A stretch of DNA of 14,164 nucleotides from contig JAVBPD010000001.1 in NCBI GenBank assembly GCA_031549885.1, positions 1 to 14,164 on the forward strand, given 5' to 3'. Shown piece by piece: positions 5,073 through 11,545 of the stretch. The translations under genes and the position numbers were made by a program. Each line of letters begins with the position of its first letter. The first letter of the stretch is position 1. The stretch comes from WQUF01 sp031549885. GTDB taxonomy: Bacteria > Bacillota > Clostridia > Clostridiales > Clostridiaceae. Under the pieces are notes generated by a model. That model was not told the origin of the DNA. It was given only the letters and a program-made list of their open reading frames with translations, and made no database searches.

Positions 5073-5717
5073 TTACATTATTTCTCTTTTAAATGCTTCA
5101 TATCCAGCCTTTTTCAGTTCTTTTACCATATTATCAGCATATTTCTCATTTACAAAATATCCTACTTGTACAGTCCACGCCTTTTGTTTTATTTGTAATT
5201 TATCAAGCTCCGCTCTGCACATATCTAAAAACCTTTTCCATCCCATATCTAAAGTTCTATGAGGACAATATTTACATGAATAATCTTGGTGCTTTGTTAT
5301 CTTTTCTATTTCCCAATTAGCTTTAAAAAGCAAATATGCAACTAATTTAGCTGCATTCTTTTCAGAACTTATAAATCTCTCCCCGCCTGATTTTGAATAG
5401 CATATTTCTATAGCTATTCCGTGTCTATTTCCAATTCCGTTAGATCCATCTCCTGCATGCCAACAATTGCGATTTAAAGGCACCCCTTGTACAACTCCTG
5501 TATCATCTACTGCAAAATGAAATGATACTTCTGAATTATTATTTAACATATAGCTAATCTCATTAATAGCAGGTGCGTCATTGTATGTGTTATGTATAAC
5601 AATTCTTGTAGGATCCATTGGGTAAGGGCATTTTATTGGATAGCTTCCCTGTGGTACTAATTTCTTTGTAACCTTAAGACCATTATCTAATGTATCATTT
5701 AAAACATCTATATCCAT
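5073..5717 (-). CDS. N-acetylmuramoyl-L-alanine amidase with C-terminal SPOR domain
   Basis: This wall hydrolase would cut the bond between muramic acid and the stem peptide. The amidase_2 (PGRP-like) zinc fold spans about residues 25-165. It shows IVIHNTYND with the first zinc His (H42), the VSFHFAVDD strand, NRNCWHAGDG and IAIEICYS motifs, and KHQDYSCKYCPHR with the second zinc His. The tail (KAWTVQVGYF to KKAGYEAF) is a SPOR-like domain, which binds glycan strands. No signal peptide is present, so export would depend on the holin-like protein, as for phage endolysins. The start at 5717 is preferred to 5723 because GGAGG lies 7 nt upstream of it but almost touches the earlier ATG. It is the last gene of the operon. 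Confidence 0.88.
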   Translation of the reverse strand: MDIDVLNDTLDNGLKVTKKLVPQGSYPIKCPYPMDPTRIVIHNTYNDAPAINEISYMLNNNSEVSFHFAVDDTGVVQGVPLNRNCWHAGDGSNGIGNRHGIAIEICYSKSGGERFISSEKNAAKLVAYLLFKANWEIEKITKHQDYSCKYCPHRTLDMGWKRFLDMCRAELDKLQIKQKAWTVQVGYFVNEKYADNMVKELKKAGYEAFKREIM

Positions 5718-5734
5718 TTGCATTCCTCCATTAC

Positions 5735-6490
5735 TTAAAATTCTGCATGAATAGAAAATGTTTTATGATATTTATTTATATCAAAATTAAACATTTTCCA
5801 AGTGCAATCTATAGCAATCCAAACCTTATTTTGATTATCATAAATCATGTTCCAGATATGATTTGGAGTATATATCAACCGAACTTTTAAACCTACTGCA
5901 TTAGCCATAACTGCGTATAAACATGCATACTCAAAACAAACTCCTTTGCCTGTATCAAATGCTACTTTTGCTCCTGCTTCTGTATTGCATAAATTAGATC
6001 TAGATTTAATAGCGTTGTATCTATTCATATCATATGTTATGTAACCACTTACAAATTTATATAATTCTTTTGCCTTATCGAAATCTTTTTCAAAATTATA
6101 TGTCAATCCTTTTGACATGTATTTGATTTTATCGTTTGTTTGTAGTGCTTTATCAAATGTTGTATCGCAATAATATACTATATTCGCAAAATATCCATCA
6201 TACTCAAATGTTTTTGAAAGTGGATATATTTCATTTTCATTGCTCTTTTGCTCATTTATAAATAATCCTTCAGCAGGAAATGTATCTTCAATTAGTTTTT
6301 CCTTTGGTGGAGTTGAAGTTTCATCATCTGTATTGTTTTTAATGGAGTTATCGTTGATATTAACAGTATTGTAATTTCCGTTATTTGTTATATTTACTGT
6401 TCCAGCATTAATATTAATTGGGAGAAAACTAAAAATAAAAATAAGTAAAGCTATGATTCTTGAATTATTTTTTATTTTTTTCATATTCAT
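5735..6490 (-). CDS. Secreted transglutaminase-like cysteine protein
   Basis: The 251-residue protein has a signal peptide (KK, then a hydrophobic stretch ending about ININA at residue 29). A low-complexity Asn/Thr region (VNITNNGNYNTVNINDN) follows, then a linker, and a transglutaminase-core domain at about residues 130-240. The triad is visible: C185 in GKGVCFEYA, H211 in PNHIWNMI and D228 in AIDCTW. Such domains act as wall-associated proteases, peptidases or crosslinkers; the substrate is unknown. Its start overlaps the end of the holin-like gene by 26 nt, and the amidase ribosome site lies just past its stop, so the three are co-translated. A transglutaminase-like protein between a holin-like gene and an amidase is an unusual arrangement. 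Confidence 0.82.
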   Translation of the reverse strand: MNMKKIKNNSRIIALLIFIFSFLPININAGTVNITNNGNYNTVNINDNSIKNNTDDETSTPPKEKLIEDTFPAEGLFINEQKSNENEIYPLSKTFEYDGYFANIVYYCDTTFDKALQTNDKIKYMSKGLTYNFEKDFDKAKELYKFVSGYITYDMNRYNAIKSRSNLCNTEAGAKVAFDTGKGVCFEYACLYAVMANAVGLKVRLIYTPNHIWNMIYDNQNKVWIAIDCTWKMFNFDINKYHKTFSIHAEF

Positions 6491-6737
6491 TACCTATACC
6501 TACCTTACTTATTTTTTTTATAACTTCAATATCCACACTTATTTTATCCAGTTTTGATTCCAATTTGCTAAGGGTTTCCGTCAACTTCATAAATACTTCA
6601 TTCCACTTCTCTAATTGTGTAATCAACTTTTGCTCTCGTTCTGCATCCCTTTTTATCATAAATATGAATAAAAAAACAAATAATCCTGCCCAAACACCTT
6701 GACCTATTATAATATCAACCATTGATTGCAATTCCAT
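6465..6737 (-). CDS. UviB/BhlA-type holin-like membrane protein
   Basis: The 90-residue protein has one N-terminal membrane segment (IIIGQGVWAGLFVFLFIFMI, about residues 9-29), a charged RDAEREQKL stretch, then a coiled coil (QLEKW...LTETLSKLESKLDKI) and a Lys-rich tail. This is the BhlA/UviB pattern: a short membrane protein found beside phage and bacteriocin lysis genes and thought to help release or export. GAGGTAAGAAG precedes the ATG. It sits in the order holin-like, transglutaminase-like, amidase, as expected for a lysis or wall-remodelling cassette. In a conjugative element it may serve bacteriocin release or local wall opening rather than phage lysis. Confidence 0.85.
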   Translation of the reverse strand: MELQSMVDIIIGQGVWAGLFVFLFIFMIKRDAEREQKLITQLEKWNEVFMKLTETLSKLESKLDKISVDIEVIKKISKVGIGNEYEKNKK

Positions 6738-6751
6738 CTTCTTACCTCTAT

Positions 6752-7513
6752 CTAATTAATACATTTAATTGTTGATTCTATGACATCATATCCCATCATA
6801 TCCTGAATATCATTAATACTTACACCCTCGGTTATTAGATTTTCCGCATAGGTACGCCTTAAAATATGACTGGTTATTTTTATCCTCAGTTTTTTACTTA
6901 TATTAGATATAATATTTTTCAAACTTGATTCTTTTAAATCTAAAGTGCTTCCTTCCTTAAAAAACTCTATTAATGATTCTACTTTTGGGTAATCATTTAT
7001 AAAAATTGTTCTCTTCTTATTTCTTTTTCCCAAGACATTGATCTTTAAAAGATTGTTTTCAAATTTTACATTATTCACAGTGCAGATTTCACTAATTTTT
7101 AGACCTCCGTAAAGCATTAATAAAAGACTATGTTTTTTTTTATCATTAAAATTTAAAATATAAGTTTTAAATATTACTTGCTCTTCATTACTCAATGTTC
7201 TTTTTTCCTTTACTTCTTCTTTTAAATAGTGCCCTTTTGAAATTGGCATGGTATCTATATAATCATAATCAAGCAAATAAAAGTAAAATGCCTTCACTGC
7301 TGTTATATATGCGTTAGTGCTATGTTTCATTTTATTTATTGATATATGGTTTATCAAATTATTCAATTGAGTGCTTTTTAATGCAGTAACTTGTAAACTT
7401 CTCTTGTCACATAAAATTAAAAAATCTTTTGCGTTTAATAGATACATTTTTTTTGTATTATAACTATAAGATTTTTTATCTAAATATTTTTTAAATTCAT
7501 CTAAACTATACAT
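6752..7513 (-). CDS. Tyrosine recombinase-like protein, probably catalytically inactive
   Basis: The 253-residue protein has the Xer/phage-integrase layout: an N-terminal SAM-like core-binding domain (about 5-90) and a C-terminal catalytic fold (about 105-253). The catalytic set is largely lost. The first Arg is Lys (K139 in YGGLKISEIC). The beta-hairpin Lys (K163) and the HxxR pair (H216, R219) remain. The usual GH/GW is GY (Y242), and the nucleophilic Tyr, nine residues later, is Cys (C251, in TIKCIN). The protein stops two residues on, shorter than most Xer proteins. It may be a domesticated DNA-binding protein. The start at 7513 is preferred because GGGGTG lies 8 nt before that ATG; an in-frame ATG at 7534 lacks a ribosome site. 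Its place between regulator and holin genes is not that of a typical int gene. Confidence 0.8.
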   Translation of the reverse strand: MYSLDEFKKYLDKKSYSYNTKKMYLLNAKDFLILCDKRSLQVTALKSTQLNNLINHISINKMKHSTNAYITAVKAFYFYLLDYDYIDTMPISKGHYLKEEVKEKRTLSNEEQVIFKTYILNFNDKKKHSLLLMLYGGLKISEICTVNNVKFENNLLKINVLGKRNKKRTIFINDYPKVESLIEFFKEGSTLDLKESSLKNIISNISKKLRIKITSHILRRTYAENLITEGVSINDIQDMMGYDVIESTIKCIN

Positions 7514-7561
7514 TTTCATCACACCCCAGTACATAAAAAAAAATATATACTATTTTATTAA

Positions 7562-7599
7562 AATGACATAGATCACTTTTAATCATGATCTATGTCATT
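7562..7599 (-). terminator. Perfect 14-bp hairpin after the CxxC gene
   Basis: 7562-7575 is exactly complementary to 7586-7599 around a 10-nt loop that contains the stop codon of the preceding gene. The minus strand continues TTTTAATAAAAT, so termination may be partial. It could also limit mRNA decay or set the level of the recombinase-like gene. Confidence 0.6.
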
Positions 7600-7854
7600 T
7601 GTCTTTGTATTTCTTCTTTTAAAATTAAAACTTACTTTTACAATTTCATCTGGCTTGGTTGTGGAGGAAGGATTTAATATCATGTGTAAATTATCGCCAC
7701 AACGCTTGCATAATTGAAATTCAGATTGTATTGCATCTATTTCTCTATCATAAATAACAAGTTTATATCGAATTATTGCTACAGCTTCACAACCACAACA
7801 TTTTTTTAATGTTTGTCCAGAATAAGGTTCAATTTTTAATTTGTCTTTTAACAT
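7579..7854 (-). CDS. Small protein with two cysteine pairs (putative zinc binding)
   Basis: The 91-residue protein has KKCCGCEAVAIIRYK at 18-32 and LCKRCGDNL at 48-56. The two CxxC pairs could form a zinc ribbon. The tail is basic then acidic (FKRRNTKTNDIDHD). No family was recognised; small zinc-ribbon proteins of mobile elements often bind nucleic acids. Its ATG shares a base with the TAA of the DUF2922 gene (TAATG), so translation is coupled. The last codons form one arm of a perfect hairpin. Confidence 0.65.
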   Translation of the reverse strand: MLKDKLKIEPYSGQTLKKCCGCEAVAIIRYKLVIYDREIDAIQSEFQLCKRCGDNLHMILNPSSTTKPDEIVKVSFNFKRRNTKTNDIDHD

Positions 7855-8087
7855 TAAGCAACTTCTTCAGCAATGATATCTTCTATTGTTGTTCTTACAA
7901 GTTCAGCAGATTTAATGTCTGTAGCATACAGATTCATACCAGCATTGCAAGCCTTTGCAGCAATCATTGCATTCATAAGCGCAGTTACACCAGTCTCATC
8001 TATAGTTTCTAATACGTTTGCAACAGTGATGGTTAATGTATTTCCTAAGTTAGTAATAAAAGCCATTTTTAACGCTAAAGTTTCCAT
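7854..8087 (-). CDS. DUF2922 family small protein
   Basis: The 77-residue protein begins METLALKMAF and continues with the strand-turn-strand TLTITVANVLETIDETGV, then a helix with VTALMNAMIAAKA, and ends with IIAEEVA. This matches the DUF2922 family of Firmicutes, whose function is unknown and which is commonly paired with DUF1659. GGAGGG lies 7 nt before the ATG. The pair often sits upstream of holin-like and amidase genes in clostridia, as here, which suggests a shared role. Confidence 0.8.
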   Translation of the reverse strand: METLALKMAFITNLGNTLTITVANVLETIDETGVTALMNAMIAAKACNAGMNLYATDIKSAELVRTTIEDIIAEEVA

Positions 8088-8101
8088 CTATAACCCTCCT
8101 T

Positions 8102-8323
8102 TTAAGCTTCTGTTAGCAAGTTATTAGTTATTTTAATAACTCCAGTAGGAGCATATTGAAGCAAAGGATTTAAAGCATTCTCTACCGCCCATAATTGTGC
8201 ATCAGTTGCACTTGCGTCAAAGTTCAGTGTACAGCTACCAGTTTTGTTATCGCCACTAGTTGGATCTAAATATTTGTAATTTGTTTTTAATTGATTTCTA
8301 GTTAAAACGGACATTACAGCCAT
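8102..8323 (-). CDS. DUF1659 family small protein
   Basis: The 73-residue protein starts MAVMSVLTRNQLKTNYKY. It has the family's DPTSGDNKTGSCTLNFDASATDAQLWAVENALNPLL segment (broken here by internal turns) and ends VIKITNNLLTEA. DUF1659 proteins have no known function and are usually next to DUF2922. The start at 8323 is chosen because AAGGTGG lies 8 nt before it; the GTG at 8335 lies within that ribosome site. It is 14 nt upstream of the DUF2922 gene. Confidence 0.8.
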   Translation of the reverse strand: MAVMSVLTRNQLKTNYKYLDPTSGDNKTGSCTLNFDASATDAQLWAVENALNPLLQYAPTGVIKITNNLLTEA

Positions 8324-8393
8324 TTTTTTTACCACCTTTATTTATTTTATTTTACTATCTTTATTTTACATTCTTTTCTAATATTATTTAATA

Positions 8394-8756
8394 TTATTTA
8401 ATATCATCTTTGAAATTACTATAGATTTTTTTAACATGACTTTCACTATAATTCATTTTTTTTGCTGTTTCTTCCCATGTTAATTGTTTAAAAAACCTAT
8501 AATATAAAATTTCTCTAACTCGTACATCTTCTAATCCATTTATGTAAATCATTGCTCTATTTTTTTTATCTAATAATTCTATTGCTGCGTTATTTATTAT
8601 ATTTTTAATTTCTGATATTTTAATGTTTGTATCTTCTTTTACTTTATTATTTCCAGTAATATGTGAAATTTTTTTTGATAGTATTTCTAATGCTTCTAAT
8701 TCTTCTATTTGTAGTTTTAATGTTTTTTCGATATTATATATTTCCTTAAATTCCAC
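8394..8756 (-). CDS. Sigma-70 region 4-like (DUF1492/ArpU-type) regulator
   Basis: The 120-residue protein has a long helical coiled-coil N-terminus (residues 1-75). The C-terminus is a sigma region 4-like helix-turn-helix: LEDVRVREILYYRFF (74-88), LTWEETAKKM (90-99) and SESHVKKIYSNF (102-113). It resembles small phage transcription activators and the regulator that accompanies uviB-type genes, and lacks sigma region 2. It probably controls this operon or late genes, which is inference from the fold and position. It starts at GTG with GGGAG 7 nt upstream and is the first gene after a strong promoter. Confidence 0.75.
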   Translation of the reverse strand: MEFKEIYNIEKTLKLQIEELEALEILSKKISHITGNNKVKEDTNIKISEIKNIINNAAIELLDKKNRAMIYINGLEDVRVREILYYRFFKQLTWEETAKKMNYSESHVKKIYSNFKDDIK

Positions 8757-8795
8757 GCTATATTCTCCCTATTATGTATATTATTTCTTAATATA

Positions 8796-8824
8796 ATTAT
8801 AAAATATCTCACAAGTGCAATCAA
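8796..8824 (-). promoter_or_regulatory. Candidate sigma-A promoter of the sigma-like/holin/amidase operon
   Basis: On the minus strand TTGATT (8819-8824) and a perfect TATAAT (8796-8801) are 17 bp apart, about 40 nt before the GTG start of the regulator gene. Confidence 0.6.
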
Positions 8825-8923
8825 ATATGTTTTTTAGTTTAAATGTTAATTGTATTTTAGGAATAAAATATAAATTCTTGTCAATAATTTTAAAAAGTGA
8901 GGATTGGAGATGTTAAAGTGGAG

Positions 8924-9049
8924 ATGAATTTAATAAGAAGTGAATTAATTTTTTTAATTTTTAAAACTGGAGTTGTATTAGCAATATTAATTTTTTTAAA
9001 TATTTTCATGTTTATAAGATATCTAAAACAAAGAATTGAATTAAATTAA
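8924..9049 (+). CDS. Small membrane peptide, 41 residues
   Basis: The peptide has a short N-terminus, a hydrophobic helix of about 24 residues (LIFLIFKTG, then VVLAILIFLNIFMFI) and a basic tail (RYLKQRIELN). This single-span shape resembles small membrane proteins or type I toxins. The ribosome site is unclear: GTGAGG at 8897-8902 lies far upstream, and GTGGAG touches the ATG. A shared bidirectional terminator follows. It is the only plus-strand gene between two minus-strand units. Function unknown. Confidence 0.45.
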   Translation: MNLIRSELIFLIFKTGVVLAILIFLNIFMFIRYLKQRIELN

Positions 9050-9053
9050 GCAT

Positions 9054-9090
9054 AAAAAAAACCTAGAATCAAAAGACTCTAGGTTTTAAT
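9054..9090. terminator. Bidirectional terminator between the membrane peptide and 71-residue genes
   Basis: AAAACCTAGA (9058-9067) pairs perfectly with TCTAGGTTTT (9078-9087) around a 10-nt loop. The A/T ends make it work in both directions. The stop codon of the minus-strand gene lies in the stem. Confidence 0.8.
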
Positions 9091-9294
9091 TTGTAATGTT
9101 TTAATTTTATATAAGCAATCTAATATCATATTTACATTAGATTTTTCTCCAATAATCCATTCAATGTCATTCATATTGATTTCTTTTATTTTTTTTATAT
9201 CTTCTATTTCCAATGCTTCTAGGTTTCTTATCAACCTTAAAACATCTTGTCTTATCGTGCAATGAAGCCAATTTGGGTTTATAAATTCATTCAT
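9079..9294 (-). CDS. Hypothetical protein, 71 residues
   Basis: The product starts MNEFINPNWLHCTIRQDV. It is mostly helical and charged (IRNLEALEIEDIKKIKEI) and ends YKIKTLQIKT. No known domain was recognised. AGGAG lies 6 nt before the ATG, a clear ribosome site. The 50-residue gene upstream ends 22 nt before this start, so both are probably transcribed together as the tail of the conjugation operon. Confidence 0.6.
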   Translation of the reverse strand: MNEFINPNWLHCTIRQDVLRLIRNLEALEIEDIKKIKEINMNDIEWIIGEKSNVNMILDCLYKIKTLQIKT

Positions 9295-9316
9295 TTCAGT
9301 CTCCTATCTCTTATTT

Positions 9317-9469
9317 TTAATTTTGTATGATAAACTGTACTACATCATTCCAGATTTTAGATTCATTTGGATCTTTTCTTGAATCCCTCATTACTTTAAG
9401 TGTAGCAATAATGCTGTCTTTATAGAATTCAACTGTATTTTTTTTTGTTTTAGTACTTTTTCTTGCCAT
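9317..9469 (-). CDS. Hypothetical small basic protein, 50 residues
   Basis: The frame starts MARKSTKTKKNTVEFY and ends WNDVVQFIIQN. The first 11 residues are very basic and the rest is helical. A good AGGAGAG lies about 5 nt before the ATG. It sits 15 nt after the DUF5662 gene on the same strand, so it is probably in one operon. It could bind nucleic acid through the basic N-terminus, but no family was recognised. Confidence 0.55.
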   Translation of the reverse strand: MARKSTKTKKNTVEFYKDSIIATLKVMRDSRKDPNESKIWNDVVQFIIQN

Positions 9470-9484
9470 CGCTTCTCTCCTTTT

Positions 9485-9982
9485 TTAACTTAGTAAAACC
9501 AAACAATTATTAACAAAATCTAAATATTCATAATCAATAAAAATTGATTGTTTTTTTTGATTATAATAATCTAAAACAGTTCCTCCGAATTTATATTTCA
9601 TTGCTCTCCAATCACAAACCATTTCTATATATGATAATTTTTTATCTCCATCTTTAAAAGTTCCATCATTATCAATCCAATGTTGCCAGTGATGATCATT
9701 ATTTTTATAATGATGTTGCCAAGCTTTCCCAAACTCATCATCATTTTTTTTCTCATATGAACAATTGAAAAAATTCTTTCTATATGCCGTAAATTCTTTA
9801 TTACATAACTTGCTATTATCATGATTTTTAATTCTTTCATCAATAGCAACAATTTCATCTTCATCTAATTTGATCTTTTTTTTCAGCTCTAGCCAAGCTT
9901 TTTGTACGTTATTTCTATGTTCTTTGATGTAGTTAATATACTCAATTTCTTTTTTACAAATTTGGTTTTTATCTTTATTCAC
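9485..9982 (-). CDS. DUF5662 family protein
   Basis: The 165-residue protein matches the DUF5662 pattern known from phages and mobile elements. It shows INYIKEHRNNVQKAW at 17-31, the KNHDNSK motif at 52-58, EFTAYRKNFF at 63-72, FGKAWQHHYKNNDHHW at 84-99 and MVCDWRAMKYKFGGT near 120-135. The regularly placed His and Asp residues (HD, HH, HHW) suggest a metal-binding helical fold related to HD-domain proteins; the activity is not known. GTG at 9982 is the start, with AAGGTG 6 nt upstream. The family is usually a phage passenger, so its presence beside conjugation genes is notable. Confidence 0.75.
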   Translation of the reverse strand: MNKDKNQICKKEIEYINYIKEHRNNVQKAWLELKKKIKLDEDEIVAIDERIKNHDNSKLCNKEFTAYRKNFFNCSYEKKNDDEFGKAWQHHYKNNDHHWQHWIDNDGTFKDGDKKLSYIEMVCDWRAMKYKFGGTVLDYYNQKKQSIFIDYEYLDFVNNCLVLLS

Positions 9983-10012
9983 TTAAACACCTTCCTTTTT
10001 TTTAAATTAAAA

Positions 10013-10034
10013 GGAGATACCAAAAAAGTATCTC
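10013..10034 (-). terminator. Terminator after the 142-residue membrane protein gene
   Basis: On the minus strand GAGATAC (10028-10034) pairs with GTATCTC (10014-10020) across a 7-nt loop and is followed by CTTTTAATTT. It sits directly against the stop codon. The T-run is short, so readthrough to the DUF5662 gene is possible. Confidence 0.6.
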
Positions 10035-10463
10035 TTACTCTAAATTATATTTTTGAGATTTTATTATTTTGAAGTTATTATTGCATATACCAAATTCAAC
10101 ATTTCTCTTTAAATACTCTGCAAATGTTGAAGCATTTAAATATAGTGTATTGTCTGAATCATCATAATCATATGTATCTCTAGTAATCATAATTAGTAAA
10201 CTATTGTCATCATTTTTTGCTATATATGATTTGTATTTAGTATCTTTAGTTATTAATTCCCATTCTTTCATTGTTTCAAATATCTCATTTACCTCCCAAT
10301 CATCCATGGTATGTGAGAAATAGATTTCATTATTAAAATAATGTTTGACATTAGATTGAACTTTCCCTTGAGGATGTAATTTACTTGTCATAAAAAAAAT
10401 TGTAGCAATTAATACTATTGCTACAAAAATGTAATATTTTATTGATTTATTTATTTGTTTCAT
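10035..10463 (-). CDS. Hypothetical membrane-anchored protein of the conjugation operon
   Basis: The 142-residue protein has a basic start, one membrane segment (YYIFVAIVLIATIFFM, about 10-26) and an extracellular part of about 115 residues with DDWEVNEIFETMKEW and an acidic DTYDYDDSDNTLYL stretch. No family was recognised. It lies 9 nt after the lysozyme/peptidase gene and probably joins the transfer complex at the membrane. The ribosome site AAAGGAG directly touches the ATG, which is unusually close. An in-frame ATA three codons later would have normal spacing, as in the next gene upstream, so the true start is uncertain. Confidence 0.6.
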   Translation of the reverse strand: MKQINKSIKYYIFVAIVLIATIFFMTSKLHPQGKVQSNVKHYFNNEIYFSHTMDDWEVNEIFETMKEWELITKDTKYKSYIAKNDDNSLLIMITRDTYDYDDSDNTLYLNASTFAEYLKRNVEFGICNNNFKIIKSQKYNLE

Positions 10464-10472
10464 CTCCTTTAT

Positions 10473-11543
10473 TTATTTTTCAATTTTAATTCTTCCAGCA
10501 CATACAACGTGCTCCTTAGCCCATTGACTATTCAAATTATGAAATCCTACTGGTGAACCAGCTCCATATGTTGTATTTTCACCGACATAAACTTCAACAT
10601 GTGTTATATATGAATTTGTTATATAAGTATTTTTATAAAACACTAAATCCCCTGGAACTGCTTCATTTAATGGTACCAAATCACACGCATAATATTGCTC
10701 CTCAGCAGTTCGTGGTAAATTTATATTTAAAGACATTTTGAATGAATATTGAACTATACTTGAGCAATCAAAATTAACTGGAATCCCATTACTATCTTTA
10801 TCAGGTACAGGAATCATCTTGTATGGTTTTCCCTCATGTTTTAACAATTCTTCCATTAATATATCAAAGTCAATTTGATTTTCACTATAAACAATTTCAC
10901 TTTCATCTAAATTATATATTTCAGTATCAAATTCTTCATATCCATCAAAAATATTTAAATTGTATGTTTCAATCAAATTAATAAGACTGTTTGCATAATT
11001 AGGATCTGTAGCATATCCAGCAGCTTGAATCGCATTTGCCTGTTCAATATAGTTCTGTGCATCAAAAACACCATTTTCTCTATACCTGGAGTTCTCAACG
11101 AGAAAATCCGAATGATCAGCTATAGAATCTTCATAACTATTGTATATTTTAAATTTATCTACAATAGTTATGAAACCTGAATAGTACTCTTGTGTTGTCA
11201 TAGCAACTCCTCCACCTGTAAAATCTTTTATTCCAAATAAATTATTATACTGTGAGGTTAGTGTGCTTTTTCCCCATCCACTTTCCAATATAGCCTGTGC
11301 TATTGTTATTGAAGGAAAAATACCAGAAGAATCTTGTATCGCAGCAGTAGCTACACGATATATAAAATCATTCTGGTATTCATTGCAATTATTTATTTTT
11401 TTAGTTGTGGAGGTTTTAAATTTTTTAGTTGTGGAGGTGGAGGTGGAGTTAACATTGCTAATTATTGCAATTGGTACAACAAGTATTATTGTGAAAAAAC
11501 TTATAAATAATAGTAGTATTGTAATAATTAAAGCTTTTTTTAT
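10473..11543 (-). CDS. Bifunctional wall hydrolase: lysozyme-like/glucosaminidase plus NlpC/P60 (CwlT-like)
   Basis: This 356-residue protein opens a local path through peptidoglycan for the transfer channel. It has an N-terminal membrane anchor (KKALIITILLLFISFF), a Ser/Thr/Lys linker with a repeated TST-TKK unit (33-49), and a GH73/lysozyme-like domain (about 55-200) with AQAILESGWGKS (catalytic E87) and NNLFGIK. An NlpC/P60 domain (about 225-356) follows with NFDCSS (C260), GDLVFY and ITHVEVYVG (H315). No ATG, GTG or TTG exists before the first domain: the only such codon (TTG, 11288) would cut into the catalytic motif. AAAGGGGG in the end of virB4 lies 8 nt before ATA at 11543, which begins ATA-AAA-AAA-GCT just where an ATG is expected. 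ATA is therefore the proposed start. The gene overlaps the virB4 ribosome-proximal end and is coupled to it. Confidence 0.85.
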   Translation of the reverse strand: MKKALIITILLLFISFFTIILVVPIAIISNVNSTSTSTTKKFKTSTTKKINNCNEYQNDFIYRVATAAIQDSSGIFPSITIAQAILESGWGKSTLTSQYNNLFGIKDFTGGGVAMTTQEYYSGFITIVDKFKIYNSYEDSIADHSDFLVENSRYRENGVFDAQNYIEQANAIQAAGYATDPNYANSLINLIETYNLNIFDGYEEFDTEIYNLDESEIVYSENQIDFDILMEELLKHEGKPYKMIPVPDKDSNGIPVNFDCSSIVQYSFKMSLNINLPRTAEEQYYACDLVPLNEAVPGDLVFYKNTYITNSYITHVEVYVGENTTYGAGSPVGFHNLNSQWAKEHVVCAGRIKIEK

Positions 11544-11545
11544 AT

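Noticed and set aside
10473..11288. Wall hydrolase starting at TTG 11288
   Set aside because: This TTG is the Leu codon just before the catalytic Glu of the lysozyme-like domain; starting there would remove the domain's first helix and the membrane anchor.
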